64,000 nt of DNA from Streptomyces sp. JJ38 (lineage in GTDB: Bacteria; Actinomycetota; Actinomycetes; Streptomycetales; Streptomycetaceae), in the NCBI RefSeq assembly GCF_019303475.1, contig NZ_JABLSI010000009.1, forward strand, positions 2,304-66,303, written 5' to 3'. This document shows, piece by piece, positions 36,014-48,915 of this stretch (position 1 is its first letter; each line of letters starts with the position of its first letter). Below the pieces are notes generated by a model. The model did not search any database. It was not told the origin of the DNA and was given only the letters and a program-made list of their open reading frames with translations. The translations under genes were made by a program, and so were the position numbers.

Positions 36014-36868
36014 TCAGCACTCCTCGGCGGCGTCGAAGAGGCGGTGCATGGCGCGCCGCAGCCCCGCCACGTCGGCGACCGGGCCGGGGAAGGGGAAGTG
36101 CACGTCGAAGGGCTCGGCCTGTTCGCCCGCCGGGGCGCAGTAGCGCACGCGCAGCCCGAACCGGTCCAGGGCGAGGGGAACGGCGCGCAGGGCCGCGGCG
36201 GCGCAGCCCGCACCGCGCTCCCCGAGCAGGGCGCAGAGGCCGTGCACGCGCTCCTCGTGGGCGGCCGCGAGGTGCTGGAGCAGGTCCGCCTCGTGCCGGG
36301 CCAGCGGGTCGGGCCGGGCGGCGGCGAACTCCTCGGGCTCGACGTGCCCCTCGCCCCAGAGGTCCTCCACGACGGCCTCGCCGAACTCCAGCCGCAGCGC
36401 CACGCGCTCCGGGGCACCACCGGGCGGCTCCGGCGGCAGCCGGTCGGCCAGCAGCGCACTCGCGAGGGCGAGCTCGTCGTCCCCGCGGACCGTGGTGAGC
36501 CAGCCGCCGATCTGGGCGTGGCCGCGGACCCGCTGCGGGACGGAGACGGGGGCGACGTCCGTGATGTCCATCACGGCGACGACGTCGTCGTCCTGGGCGT
36601 AGGCGGCGGCCCGGGCGGCCGAGGACTCCGCCCCGACCAGCACGACCACGTCGCCGTCGGGCGTGACGGCCCGGGCCAGGGGCAGCGTCGAGCCGAGTCC
36701 GCCGGGCTCGGCCCCGGGAATGGCCAGGACTGCCGATACGCTGGAGTCCACGAGGGTACGTACGCGCTCGGCGGCATCAGGCCGGCCGGCGCTTTCTTCC
36801 GCGGGACGCGGCTGACCCACCGCGGCGTCGTCATCGGTGCCGGGCAGGGGGATCCCAGGTCGAAACAC
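36014..36868 (-). CDS. DUF2470-containing, HugZ-like protein (candidate haem/iron function)
   Basis: A 284-residue protein. The first ~180 residues resemble the split-barrel PNPOx/HugZ fold in layout (STLPLARAVTPDGDVVVLVG, then VRGHAQIGGWLTTV), and the C-terminal ~85 residues match a DUF2470 domain (DPLARHEADLLQHLAAAHEERVH to AGLRRAMHRLFD). HugZ proteins bind or degrade haem. The frame is open to a GTG at 36898, but that codon lies inside an iron box; the GTG at 36868, with GGAGGAG 6 bases upstream, is the better start. An IdeR/DmdR1 box just upstream supports an iron role. Haem binding is inference. Confidence 0.75.
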   Translation of the reverse strand: MFRPGIPLPGTDDDAAVGQPRPAEESAGRPDAAERVRTLVDSSVSAVLAIPGAEPGGLGSTLPLARAVTPDGDVVVLVGAESSAARAAAYAQDDDVVAVMDITDVAPVSVPQRVRGHAQIGGWLTTVRGDDELALASALLADRLPPEPPGGAPERVALRLEFGEAVVEDLWGEGHVEPEEFAAARPDPLARHEADLLQHLAAAHEERVHGLCALLGERGAGCAAAALRAVPLALDRFGLRVRYCAPAGEQAEPFDVHFPFPGPVADVAGLRRAMHRLFDAAEEC

Positions 36869-36883
36869 AGCGTTCTCCTCCGC

Positions 36884-36902
36884 TAAGGTAAGCCTCACCT
36901 AA
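36884..36902 (-). promoter_or_regulatory. Iron box (DmdR1/IdeR operator)
   Basis: On the minus strand TTAGGTGAGGCTTACCTTA matches the consensus TTAGGTTAGGCTAACCTAA at 16 of 19 bases. It lies 16-34 bases upstream of the HugZ-like start, in the short gap divergent from rpsD (start 36925). With iron bound, the regulator should block transcription of the HugZ-like gene; being 23 bases from rpsD, it could in principle also touch the rpsD promoter. Confidence 0.75.
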
Positions 36903-36924
36903 CTTACACGGAGGTCCGTTCAAC

Positions 36925-37536
36925 GTGAACCAGTCGCGTCCCAAGGTCAAGAAGTCGCGTGCGCTCGGCATCGCGCTGACCCCGAAGGCCGTCAAGTACT
37001 TCGAGCAGCGCCCCTACCCGCCGGGCGAGCACGGCCGCGGTCGCAAGCAGACCAGCGACTACAAGGTCCGGCTGCTGGAGAAGCAGCGCCTGCGCGCCCA
37101 GTACGACATCAGCGAACGCCAGATGGTCCGTGCCTACGACCGCGCTCGGAAGGTCGAGGGCAAGACGGGCGAGGCGCTCATCGTCGAGCTGGAGCGCCGA
37201 CTGGACGCGCTCGTCCTGCGGGCGGGCCTCGCCCGCACCATCTACCAGGCCCGGCAGATGGTCGTGCACGGCCACATCGCGGTGAACGGCCGCAAGGTCG
37301 ACAAGCCGTCCTTCCGTGTCCGCCCGGACGACGTCGTACAGGTCCGCGAGCGCAGCCGCGACAAGTACCCGTTCCAGGTCGCCCGCGAAGGCGGGTACGC
37401 GCCCGACGGCGAGACGCCCCGGTACCTGGAGGTCAACCTCCAGGCGCTCGCGTTCCGCCTCGACCGCGACCCCAACCGCAAGGAGATCCCGGTCATCTGC
37501 GACGAGCAGCTGGTCGTCGAGTACTACGCCCGCTGA
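36925..37536 (+). CDS. rpsD: 30S ribosomal protein S4
   Basis: A 203-residue primary 16S rRNA-binding protein. The S4 RNA-binding domain is near 93-155 ([20 protein letters not shown], then [17 protein letters not shown]). It lacks the N-terminal zinc cysteines found in some S4 proteins. The GTG at 36925 has GGAGGTCC upstream. It is a single-gene unit in this genus, with a 17-bp terminator, rather than part of the alpha operon. Confidence 0.98.
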   Translation: MNQSRPKVKKSRALGIALTPKAVKYFEQRPYPPGEHGRGRKQTSDYKVRLLEKQRLRAQYDISERQMVRAYDRARKVEGKTGEALIVELERRLDALVLRAGLARTIYQARQMVVHGHIAVNGRKVDKPSFRVRPDDVVQVRERSRDKYPFQVAREGGYAPDGETPRYLEVNLQALAFRLDRDPNRKEIPVICDEQLVVEYYAR

Positions 37537-37543
37537 CCCGGGT

Positions 37544-37580
37544 GCGAAGCTCCCCCGCACGCCGTGCGGGGGAGCTTCGC
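37544..37580 (+). terminator. Terminator after rpsD
   Basis: A perfect 17-bp stem (37544-37560 with 37564-37580) with a 3-base loop starts 8 bases after the rpsD stop. Confidence 0.8.
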
Positions 37581-37714
37581 CGTCCCGGTGCCGGGGCGGG
37601 CGTGGCCTCCGCGGAATCCGACGGGTCCGCCTCGCCCAACAATGCGGTACGGGGCCGTCGGTTCGGCGCGATAAGGTCGGGACCTGGACTTGAACCCGAC
37701 GGAAGCGGTGCAGC

Positions 37715-38155
37715 GTGACCGGTGCTGAGGTAGCCGGCCTCCTCGTGGCGGTCTTCTGGGCGATCCTCGTGTCGTTCCTCGCCGTCGTGCTCGTGAGGCT
37801 CGCGCAGACGCTCAAGGCGGCCACCAAGCTGGTGGCCGGCGTGACGGAACAGGCCGTGCCGCTGCTCGGCGAGGCCTCGGCCACCGTGCGCTCCGCCCAG
37901 ACCCAGCTCGACCGGGTGGACGCCATCGCGGCCGACGTCCAGGAGGTCACCGCCAACGCCTCCGCCCTGTCCTCCACCGTCTCGACCACCTTCGGCGGCC
38001 CGCTGGTCAAGGTGGCCGCTTTCGGCTACGGCGTCCGGCGGGCGCTCGGGCGCAGGGGTGGGGCCGCGGCCGAGCCCCCCAAGACCGTCGTCGTCGGCCG
38101 CCGGGTGCCCCGTGCCCGGCGCGGCGGCCGCATCCGCCGAGGCGGGAAGGACTGA
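37715..38155 (+). CDS. DUF948 single-pass membrane protein
   Basis: A 146-residue protein with one N-terminal membrane helix (about 6-28), a helical heptad-like region (about 30-90) and a basic Arg/Gly-rich tail ending RIRRGGKD. This is the DUF948 layout; function unknown, often linked to the envelope. TAAGGT (37672-37677) may be the -10. It is followed after 7 bases by a second small gene and then alaS. Confidence 0.8.
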   Translation: MTGAEVAGLLVAVFWAILVSFLAVVLVRLAQTLKAATKLVAGVTEQAVPLLGEASATVRSAQTQLDRVDAIAADVQEVTANASALSSTVSTTFGGPLVKVAAFGYGVRRALGRRGGAAAEPPKTVVVGRRVPRARRGGRIRRGGKD

Positions 38156-38162
38156 ACCACCC

Positions 38163-38510
38163 ATGTTCCGCCGCACGTTCTGGTTCACGGCCGGCGCAGC
38201 CGCCGGCGTCTGGGCCACCAGCAAGGTCAACCGCAAGCTGCGCACCCTGGCGCCCGACTCGCTGGCGGTGCGCGCCGCGGACCGGGCCGTCGTCACCGGG
38301 AACCGGCTCCGGGAGCTCGCTGCCGACGTCCGGACGGGGATGGCGCAGCGCGAGCACGAGCTCAACGAGGCCCTCGGTCTGAACGACGACCCGGACGCAC
38401 CTGCGCCCACCTACCTGACCGCCACCCCCAGCCCCCGGACGCTGTCCGGGAGCCGTCCGCGGGCCGAGCGCGGCCTGCCCCACCGAACGACCGGAAAAGA
38501 GGACCACTGA
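38163..38510 (+). CDS. Small conserved protein preceding alaS, unknown function
   Basis: A 115-residue protein beginning [26 protein letters not shown]. The N-terminal hydrophobic stretch (about 5-20) may be a membrane anchor, followed by helical sequence and a disordered tail. It is the second gene of the DUF948-x-alaS unit, and its stop overlaps the alaS ATG as ATGA. I do not recognise a function. Confidence 0.8.
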   Translation: MFRRTFWFTAGAAAGVWATSKVNRKLRTLAPDSLAVRAADRAVVTGNRLRELAADVRTGMAQREHELNEALGLNDDPDAPAPTYLTATPSPRTLSGSRPRAERGLPHRTTGKEDH

Positions 38511-41188
38511 TGGAGTCGGCTGAAATCCGCCGCCGCTGGCTGAGCTTCTTCGAGGAGCGTGGGCACACCGTCGTGCCGTCGGCGTCGCTGATCGCGGACG
38601 ACCCGACGCTCCTCCTGGTCAACGCCGGCATGGTGCCCTTCAAGCCCTACTTCCTCGGCGAGGTCAAGGCGCCCTACGACCGGGCCGTGAGCGTGCAGAA
38701 GTGCGTGCGCACCCCGGACATCGAGGAGGTCGGCAAGACCACCCGGCACGGCACCTTCTTCCAGATGTGCGGCAACTTCTCCTTCGGGGACTACTTCAAG
38801 GAAGGGGCCTGCAAGCTCGCCTGGGAGCTGCTCACCTCCTCCGTCGCCGACGGCGGCTACGGCCTCGACCCCGAGAAGCTGTGGATCACCGTCTACGACG
38901 AGGACGACGAGGCCGAGCGCATCTGGCGGGACGTCGTCGGCGTCCCCGCCGAGCGCATCCAGCGCCTGGGCAAGGCCGACAACTTCTGGTCCATGGGCGT
39001 GCCCGGCCCCTGCGGCCCGTGCTCGGAGATCAACTACGACCGCGGCCCGGAGTTCGGCAAGGAGGGCGGCCCGGCCGTCAACGACGAGCGCTACGTGGAG
39101 ATCTGGAACCTGGTCTTCATGCAGTTCGAGCGTGGCGAGGGCACCGGCAAGGACGACTTCGAGATCCTCGGCGACCTGCCCGCCAAGAACATCGACACCG
39201 GGCTCGGCCTGGAGCGCCTGGCGATGATCCTCCAGGGCGTCCAGAACATGTACGAGACGGACACCCTGCGCGTCGTCATCGACAAGGCCACCGAGCTGAC
39301 CGGCGTCCGCTACGGAGCCGCCCACGAGAGCGACGTCTCGCTGCGCGTCATCGCCGACCACCTGCGCACCTCGGTCATGATGATCGCCGACGGCGTCACG
39401 CCCGGCAACGAGGGCCGCGGTTACGTGCTGCGCCGCATCATGCGCCGCGCCATCCGCAACCTGCGCATCCTCGGCTCCCAGGAGCCGGTCGCCCGAGCCC
39501 TCGTCGACGTCGTCGTCGAGACGATGGGCCGGCAGTACCCGGAGCTGCTCACCGAGCGCCAGCGCATCGAGACCGTGGCCCTCACCGAGGAGGCCGCCTT
39601 CCTCAAGACGCTCAAGGCCGGCACCAACATCCTCGACACGGCCGTCACCGAGACCAAGGAGAAGGGCGGCACCGTCCTCTCCGGCGACCAGGCCTTCCTC
39701 CTGCACGACACCTGGGGCTTCCCCATCGACCTCACCCTGGAGATGGCCGCCGAACAGGGCCTCTCCGTGGACGAGTCGGGCTTCCGCCGCCTGATGCAGG
39801 AGCAGCGTGAGCGGGCCAAGGCCGACGCGCAGGCCAAGAAGACCGGCCACGCCGACCTCTCCGCCTACCGCGAGGTCGCCGACTCCGCCGGGGCGACCGA
39901 GTTCACCGGCTACCGCCACACCGAGGGCGAGGCCACCGTCGTCGGCCTGCTCGTCCAGGGCGTCTCCGCCCCCGCCGCCCACGAGGGCGACGAGGTGGAG
40001 GTCGTCCTCGACCGCACGCCCTTCTACGCCGAGGGCGGCGGCCAGCTCGCCGACACCGGCCGCATCCGCCTGGACGGCGGCGCCGTCATCGAGGTGCGCG
40101 ACGTCCAGCAGCCGGTGCCGGGCGTCAGCGTGCACAAGGGCGTCGTCCAGGTCGGCGAGGTCACCGTCGGCTCGTCCGGCTACTGCGTCATCGACGTCGT
40201 GCGCCGCCGCGCCATCGCCCGCGCCCACAGCGCCACCCACCTCACCCACCAGGCCCTGCGCGACGCGCTCGGCCCCACCGCCGCCCAGGCCGGCTCGGAG
40301 AACGCCCCTGGCCGGTTCCGGTTCGACTTCGGTTCGCCCACTGCCGTGCCCGGCGGTGTCCTGACCGACGTCGAGCAGAGGATCAACGAGGTCCTGGCCC
40401 GCGAACTGGACGTCACGGCCGAGGTCATGTCGATGGACGAGGCCCGCAAGCAGGGCGCCATCGCGGAGTTCGGCGAGAAGTACGGCGAGCGCGTCCGCGT
40501 CGTGACCATCGGGGACTTCTCCAAGGAGCTGTGCGGCGGCACCCACGTGCACAACACCGCCCAGCTCGGCCTGGTCAAGCTGCTCGGCGAGTCCTCCATC
40601 GGCTCCGGCGTGCGCCGGGTGGAGGCCCTCGTCGGCGTGGACGCCTACCAGTTCCTCGCCCGGGAGCACACCGTCGTCTCGCAGCTCACGGACCTCGTCA
40701 AGGGCCGTCCCGAGGAGCTGCCGGAGCGGATCTCCGGCATGCTCACCCGGCTCAAGGACGCTGAGAAGGAGATCGAGCGCTTCCGCGCCGAGAAGGTGCT
40801 CCAGGCCGCCGCCGGGCTGGCCGAGGGTGCCCGGGACGTGCGGGGCGTGGCCGTGGCCGCCGGCCGCGTGCCCGACGGCACCGCCGCCGACGACCTGCGC
40901 AAGCTCGTGCTCGACGTCCGGGGCCGCATCCCCGGCGACCGGCCGGCCGTCGTCGCCCTGTTCAGTGTGGTGAACGGCCGTCCGCTGACGGTCATCGCCA
41001 CCAACGAGGCCGCCCGCGAGCGCGGTCTCAAGGCCGGTGACCTGGTGCGGACCGCCGCCAAGACACTCGGCGGCGGCGGTGGCGGCAAGCCGGACATCGC
41101 CCAGGGCGGCGGCCAGAACCCGGCCGCCGTCGACGAGGCGCTGGCCGCCGTGGAGCGGCAGGTCGGCGAGAGCCTGGTCGGGTCCTGA
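38510..41188 (+). CDS. alaS: Alanyl-tRNA synthetase
   Basis: An 892-residue class II synthetase: catalytic domain (about 1-270), tRNA-recognition region, editing domain with the zinc ligands H573 and H577 (HSATH) plus C675 and H679 (CGGTH), a coiled coil and a C-terminal C-Ala domain ending in a Gly-rich [15 protein letters not shown] segment (about 850-865). The ATG overlaps the preceding stop. It begins the conserved order alaS-ruvX-mltG-aroE. Confidence 0.98.
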   Translation: MESAEIRRRWLSFFEERGHTVVPSASLIADDPTLLLVNAGMVPFKPYFLGEVKAPYDRAVSVQKCVRTPDIEEVGKTTRHGTFFQMCGNFSFGDYFKEGACKLAWELLTSSVADGGYGLDPEKLWITVYDEDDEAERIWRDVVGVPAERIQRLGKADNFWSMGVPGPCGPCSEINYDRGPEFGKEGGPAVNDERYVEIWNLVFMQFERGEGTGKDDFEILGDLPAKNIDTGLGLERLAMILQGVQNMYETDTLRVVIDKATELTGVRYGAAHESDVSLRVIADHLRTSVMMIADGVTPGNEGRGYVLRRIMRRAIRNLRILGSQEPVARALVDVVVETMGRQYPELLTERQRIETVALTEEAAFLKTLKAGTNILDTAVTETKEKGGTVLSGDQAFLLHDTWGFPIDLTLEMAAEQGLSVDESGFRRLMQEQRERAKADAQAKKTGHADLSAYREVADSAGATEFTGYRHTEGEATVVGLLVQGVSAPAAHEGDEVEVVLDRTPFYAEGGGQLADTGRIRLDGGAVIEVRDVQQPVPGVSVHKGVVQVGEVTVGSSGYCVIDVVRRRAIARAHSATHLTHQALRDALGPTAAQAGSENAPGRFRFDFGSPTAVPGGVLTDVEQRINEVLARELDVTAEVMSMDEARKQGAIAEFGEKYGERVRVVTIGDFSKELCGGTHVHNTAQLGLVKLLGESSIGSGVRRVEALVGVDAYQFLAREHTVVSQLTDLVKGRPEELPERISGMLTRLKDAEKEIERFRAEKVLQAAAGLAEGARDVRGVAVAAGRVPDGTAADDLRKLVLDVRGRIPGDRPAVVALFSVVNGRPLTVIATNEAARERGLKAGDLVRTAAKTLGGGGGGKPDIAQGGGQNPAAVDEALAAVERQVGESLVGS

Positions 41189-41652
41189 TGCGCCGGGGCC
41201 GCCGCCTGGCCGTCGACGTCGGTGACGCCCGGATCGGGGTCGCCTCGTGCGACCCCGACGGGCTCATCGCCACCCCGGTCGAGACGGTTCCCGGGCGGGA
41301 CCGTCCCGCCGCCCAGCGCCGCCTGGCCGAACTCGTCGCCGAGTACGAGCCCTTGGAGGTGCTGGTCGGCCTGCCCCGCTCGCTCGGCGGGCAGGAGGGC
41401 CCGGCGGCGGCCAAGGTGCGCGCCTTCGCCCAGGACACGGCCCGCCGCGTCGCGCCGGTCCCCGTCCGGCTGGTGGACGAGCGGATGAGCACCGTCACCG
41501 CCGCGCAGTCCATGCGGGCGTCCGGGGTGAGCGCGAAGAAGGGTCGCGGCCGCATCGACCAGGCCGCCGCCGTCGTGATCCTGCAGAGCGCACTGGAGAC
41601 CGAACGGGTGTCGGGTCGCCCGCCGGGGGAGTGCGTCGAAGTGGTTGTCTGA
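41188..41652 (+). CDS. ruvX: RuvX/YqgF-family putative Holliday-junction resolvase
   Basis: A 154-residue RNase H-fold protein with LAVDVGDARIGVA at the N terminus, VGLPRSLGG in the middle and a DERMST...DQAAAVVILQ C-terminal motif. In E. coli the family member takes part in 16S rRNA maturation; resolvase activity has been reported for mycobacterial RuvX. The ATG overlaps the alaS stop by one base (TGATG). Confidence 0.93.
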   Translation: MRRGRRLAVDVGDARIGVASCDPDGLIATPVETVPGRDRPAAQRRLAELVAEYEPLEVLVGLPRSLGGQEGPAAAKVRAFAQDTARRVAPVPVRLVDERMSTVTAAQSMRASGVSAKKGRGRIDQAAAVVILQSALETERVSGRPPGECVEVVV

Positions 41653-41749
41653 TCGCAGTACGGTAACGTTCCGCGCGATGTGACGCCTTCCGATGTTCGA
41701 ACCGCTGTACGGGCGCGAGGGTGTTGTCGGAGCGCTGCATAGGGGATCG

Positions 41750-43585
41750 ATGACTGAGTATGGCCGGGGCCCGGAGCCCCAACCGTGGCACCCAGAGGAC
41801 CCCCTCTACGGGAACCAGAACTGGGACGGGGCCGCCCAGCAGGGTGCCTGGGACGCCTACGGGGGCCATCAGCAGCAGTACCCCCGGCAGGAGGACCCGT
41901 ACGGCGGCTGGCACGACCCGCAGGCCGCCACGGGGTCCTACCCCCAGCCGACGGCCGATCCGTACGGAGCCCAAGCCGGCTACCCCCAGCACGGCGCCTA
42001 CCCGGCCCCGCCCCAGCACGGCTACGCCCCGCATCCCCAGCAGGGGCCCGAGCCCTACGCGGGGGCGCCCCAGCCCGGTGGCGGGCAGCCGGGAGGGCCG
42101 TACCACCCCGGCCCGCAGCACCATGGCGGCACGCCGTACCCCGCCGACCACCAGCACCAGCACCAGCCGTACCCCGGGCAGTACGACGGCCACGCTCCCG
42201 CCCTCCAGTACCCGGGACCGGACCAGCCGCGGATGGACGCGGGCCAGGCACCGGACCCCGGCTGGAACCCCGACTGGGAGACGGGCGCGGGCGCCGGCCG
42301 GGAGGATTCCCACCTCACCCACGCCTCCCACTCCGCCGTGGCGGACCCCGGCCCCCCGGAGTCGGCCGCCCCACGGCGGGGTGACGGCCGGCCGGGCCGC
42401 CGTCGTCCTGAGCCGGAGGACGACGACGGCTACGACGCGGACGACGCGGACGACGCGGACAACCACGAGCCGGCCACCCGGGCGGACCGCCGCGGAGCGG
42501 CCCGACGCCGCTCCGGCCGCCGGAAGAACCGGATGGCCTGCCTCGTGGTGGTGCTCGTCCTGGCCGGCGGCGCGGCCGCGGCCACCTACGCGGGTTACAG
42601 CTTCTACCAGAGCCGCTTCGCCGCGGCCCCCGACTACCCGGGCGCCGGCAGCGGCGAGGTCACCGTCGAGATCCCGCCGGGTTCGCTGCCGCCGGACATG
42701 GCCGAGATCCTCGCCGAGGCGGACGTCGTCAAGAGCGCGGCCGCCTTCGTCGAGGCGGCGAACGCCAACCAGGAGAAGGCGCGCTCCATCCAGCCGGGCA
42801 TCTACACGCTGCGCGAGAAGATGTCGGCGGCCCAGGCCTTCGAGCTGCTGCTCGACCCCGCCAGCCAGGCCGGGATGATCGTCCCCGAGGGCCTGCGCGC
42901 CTCGCGGATCTACGCGCTGATCGACGAGCACACCGGCTCTCCCGAGGGCACCACCGAGAAGGTCGCCGAGACGGCCGACCTGGACCTGCCCGCATGGGCC
43001 GAGGGCAACGTCGAGGGGTTCCTCTTCCCCTCCAAGTACGCGGTCAGCGAGAACACCGAACCGCTGGACGTGCTGGGCGAGATGGTGGAGCGCGCCAAGT
43101 CCGAGTTCGCCCGGGTGGACCTGGAGGGCCAGGCCGCCGAGGTGGACAGGACCCCGTACGAGATCCTCATCATCGCCTCCCTCGTCCAGGCCGAGGCGCA
43201 GGAGAAGAAGGACTTCGGCAAGGTCTCGCGCGTCGTCTACAACCGGCTGAAGCCCGGCAACACCGCCACCAACGGCAAGCTGGACTTCGACTCCACCATC
43301 AACTACGCGCTCGACCGTTCCACGCTCGACGTCTCGGTCAAGGACACCGGGCTCGACCACCCGTACAACACGTACAAGAACGTCGGCCTGCCGCCCGGCC
43401 CCATCGACAACCCGGGGCACCAGGCCATCGAGGCGGCCCTGAACCCCACCGAGGGGCCGTGGCTCTACTTCGTCACCGTCAAGCCCGGTGACACCCGCTT
43501 CAGCGAGACCTACGAGGAACACCAGGCACACGTGAAGGACTTCAACGCGGAACAGGCCAGGAAGCGCGAGGAGGAAGGCGAGTGA
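41750..43585 (+). CDS. mltG: Endolytic transglycosylase MltG with a long disordered cytoplasmic region
   Basis: A 611-residue membrane protein. Residues 1 to about 200 are Pro/Gln/Gly/Tyr-rich with repeated PQ, YP and PxQHG patterns; an acidic stretch (about 222-240) and a basic Arg cluster follow. A membrane helix spans about 262-285. The YceG/MltG domain has the catalytic-region motif ILIIASLVQAEAQ near 472 and PYNTYKNVGLPPGPIDNPG. It should cut nascent peptidoglycan to set glycan length. The ATG at 41750 has AGGGGATCG upstream; an in-frame start at 41693 is less likely. It overlaps aroE. Confidence 0.93.
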   Translation: MTEYGRGPEPQPWHPEDPLYGNQNWDGAAQQGAWDAYGGHQQQYPRQEDPYGGWHDPQAATGSYPQPTADPYGAQAGYPQHGAYPAPPQHGYAPHPQQGPEPYAGAPQPGGGQPGGPYHPGPQHHGGTPYPADHQHQHQPYPGQYDGHAPALQYPGPDQPRMDAGQAPDPGWNPDWETGAGAGREDSHLTHASHSAVADPGPPESAAPRRGDGRPGRRRPEPEDDDGYDADDADDADNHEPATRADRRGAARRRSGRRKNRMACLVVVLVLAGGAAAATYAGYSFYQSRFAAAPDYPGAGSGEVTVEIPPGSLPPDMAEILAEADVVKSAAAFVEAANANQEKARSIQPGIYTLREKMSAAQAFELLLDPASQAGMIVPEGLRASRIYALIDEHTGSPEGTTEKVAETADLDLPAWAEGNVEGFLFPSKYAVSENTEPLDVLGEMVERAKSEFARVDLEGQAAEVDRTPYEILIIASLVQAEAQEKKDFGKVSRVVYNRLKPGNTATNGKLDFDSTINYALDRSTLDVSVKDTGLDHPYNTYKNVGLPPGPIDNPGHQAIEAALNPTEGPWLYFVTVKPGDTRFSETYEEHQAHVKDFNAEQARKREEEGE

Positions 43586-44436
43586 CCCACGGACCGCAGC
43601 GCGCCGCCGTCCTCGGCTCGCCCATCGCGCACTCCCTCTCCCCCGTGCTGCACCGTGCCGCCTACGCCGAACTGGGCCTGACGGGCTGGAGCTACGACCG
43701 CTTCGAGGTGGACGAGGCCGGGCTGCCCGGTTTCCTCGGGGGGCTGGGTTCCGGCTGGGCCGGGCTCTCCCTGACGATGCCGCTGAAGCGGGCCGTCATC
43801 CCGCTGCTGGACGAGGTGAGCGCCACGGCGGCGGCCGTGGAGGCCGTGAACACGGTGGTGTTCACCGAGGACGGCCGCCGGCACGGCGACAACACGGACA
43901 TCCCCGGCATGGTCGCCGCCCTGCGGGAACGCGGCGTCGAGCAGGTGCCAAAGGCCGCGATCCTGGGCGCCGGGGCCACCGCCTCCTCCGCCCTGGCCGC
44001 CCTGGCCCGGATCTGCCCGGGCCCGGTGACGGCCTACGTCCGCAGCGAGGCCCGCGCCGCGGAGATGCGGGTGTGGGGCGACCGCCTCGGCGTCCACGTC
44101 CGCACCGCCCCCTGGGAGCGGGCTGCCGAGGCGCTGGCGGCGCCGCTGGTCGTCGCCACCACCCCGGCGGGTACGACCGACGCCCTGGCCGACGCCCTCC
44201 CCGGCGTCGGCCCGGACACGCCGGGCACGTTGTTCGACGTGTTGTACGAGCCGTGGCCCACTCCGCTGGCCGCTGCCTGGGCGGCCGCGGGCGGCCGGGT
44301 CGTCGGCGGGCTCGACCTGCTGGTGCACCAGGCGGTGCTCCAGGTCGAGCGGATGACCGGCTGCTCCCCGGCGCCGTTGGCGGCCATGCGGGAGGCCGGT
44401 GAGGCGGCGCTGCGCTCCCGCCCCTCGACACGGTAG
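43582..44436 (+). CDS. aroE: Shikimate dehydrogenase
   Basis: A 284-residue NADPH enzyme reducing 3-dehydroshikimate to shikimate. It has GSPIAHSLSPVLHRAAY for shikimate binding, the lysine of MPLKRAV, NTDIPGM with its aspartate, and the nucleotide loop GAGATASSA. It overlaps mltG by GTGA. The remaining aro genes follow after 113 bases. Confidence 0.93.
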   Translation: MTHGPQRAAVLGSPIAHSLSPVLHRAAYAELGLTGWSYDRFEVDEAGLPGFLGGLGSGWAGLSLTMPLKRAVIPLLDEVSATAAAVEAVNTVVFTEDGRRHGDNTDIPGMVAALRERGVEQVPKAAILGAGATASSALAALARICPGPVTAYVRSEARAAEMRVWGDRLGVHVRTAPWERAAEALAAPLVVATTPAGTTDALADALPGVGPDTPGTLFDVLYEPWPTPLAAAWAAAGGRVVGGLDLLVHQAVLQVERMTGCSPAPLAAMREAGEAALRSRPSTR

Positions 44437-44549
44437 TCTCCGCCCGTCCGGCGCTGCCCCGAAACGGCGTCCGGGTGCTGGACCGGCGCTCGGGGGGCGG
44501 CCCCGGCGTGGGAAGATCAGGGCAAGCACTGGCGGAATGAGGAGCACCG

Positions 44550-47811
<3,262 letters not shown>

Positions 47812-47813
<2 letters not shown>

Positions 47814-47853
47814 ACGGCCGGAACGGGCACTTTCCCGCCCGCCCCGGCCGTTC
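47812..47853 (+). terminator. Terminator of the aro operon
   Basis: A 10-bp inverted repeat GAACGGCCGG/CCGGCCGTTC (47812-47821 and 47844-47853) starts inside the aroQ stop codon. The 22-base loop can fold further (CGGGCA with TCCCG). Confidence 0.6.
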
Positions 47854-47952
47854 ACACCTCGGCCGGTCGCACGGCCGGAAGACGGTACCGTGCGGTGAAC
47901 TGAACGGTGGGCGTGCGGAGATCGCGCGCTCCGGACGACGGAGTGGTACCGG

Positions 47953-48858
47953 ATGCAGCAGTACGTGGGACCCGCACACGGCGGGCGCCCTCCCGCCCCT
48001 CCCGGCCACCCGCCGCCTCCTCCCGGGCCGTCGGCCGCCCGCGGACCCGGCTGGGCGGGTCCGCCGCCGCACGGTGCGCCGCCCGCCGTCCCGCCCCGTC
48101 CCGCGCCGGGCGAGCCGGCTCCCGCACCGCAGCCGACCGCCCCGCCGCATCCCGGTGGCGGCTCCCAGCCCGCGCCCCCGCCGCGCTCCGAGGGCACCGG
48201 CCAGGTGCGGCTGCCGGTCGGCGCCCCGGTGCAGATACCCACACCCCCGGCACGGCCCACCCCCGGCACGGCTCCGCAGGACGGTCCGTTGGAGGCCACC
48301 CAGGTCCCCGTCGCCGTCCTGCTCATCGGCCCGGCCGGAGCGGGCAAGACGACCGTCGCCCGCTACTGGGCCGAGCGCCGCCGGGTGCCCACGGCCCACA
48401 TCAGCCTCGACGACGTCCGCGAGTGGGTGCGCGCCGGTTTCGCCGACCCGCAGCGGGGCTGGAGCGACGGCTCCGAGGCCCAGTACCGGCTGGCCCGCCG
48501 GACCTGCGGCTTCGCCGCCCGGAACTTTTTGGCCAACGGCATCTCCTGCATCCTCGACGACGCCGTCTTCCCCGACTGGCCGGTCGTCGGCCTGGGCGGC
48601 TGGAAGCGCCACGTCGGCCCCGGGCTCATCCCCGTCGTCCTGCTGCCCGGTCTCGACGTCGTCCTCGAACGCAACGCCGAGCGCAGCGGCAACCGCCGGC
48701 TCTCCGACGAGGAGGTGGCCCGCATCCACGGCCGCATGGCCGGCTGGTACAGCAGCGGACTGCCCATCATCGACAACACCCGGCACGGCGTGGAGGCCAC
48801 CGCGCGGCTGTTGGACGAGGCCGTCGCCCGCAGCCTCGCCAGCCCGCCCTCCTGGTAA
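47953..48858 (+). CDS. P-loop ATPase/kinase-like protein with Pro-rich N terminus
   Basis: A 301-residue protein. Residues 1-115 are Pro/Gly/Ala-rich and probably disordered. Then comes a P-loop kinase-type domain with Walker A GPAGAGKTT (126-134), SLDDVREWVRAGF, CILDDAVFPDW (a Walker B-like Asp pair) and an arginine lid-like VLERNAERSGNRRLSDEEV. The layout resembles zeta-toxin/polynucleotide-kinase-type enzymes, but the substrate is unknown and no antitoxin gene is adjacent. GGAG lies 9 bases before the ATG. Context: between aroQ and the M24-like gene. Confidence 0.75.
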   Translation: MQQYVGPAHGGRPPAPPGHPPPPPGPSAARGPGWAGPPPHGAPPAVPPRPAPGEPAPAPQPTAPPHPGGGSQPAPPPRSEGTGQVRLPVGAPVQIPTPPARPTPGTAPQDGPLEATQVPVAVLLIGPAGAGKTTVARYWAERRRVPTAHISLDDVREWVRAGFADPQRGWSDGSEAQYRLARRTCGFAARNFLANGISCILDDAVFPDWPVVGLGGWKRHVGPGLIPVVLLPGLDVVLERNAERSGNRRLSDEEVARIHGRMAGWYSSGLPIIDNTRHGVEATARLLDEAVARSLASPPSW

Positions 48859-48903
48859 CCCCCGTCCGGCCCCGCTCGGACGGCCCCCCGGCCCGCCGCG
48901 CCG

Positions 48904-48909
48904 TAGGCT
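48904..48909 (+). promoter_or_regulatory. -10 element for a leaderless M24-like transcript
   Basis: TAGGCT ends 6 bases before the ATG at 48916; there is no ribosome-binding site. Confidence 0.5.
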
Positions 48910-48915
48910 CGGTGC

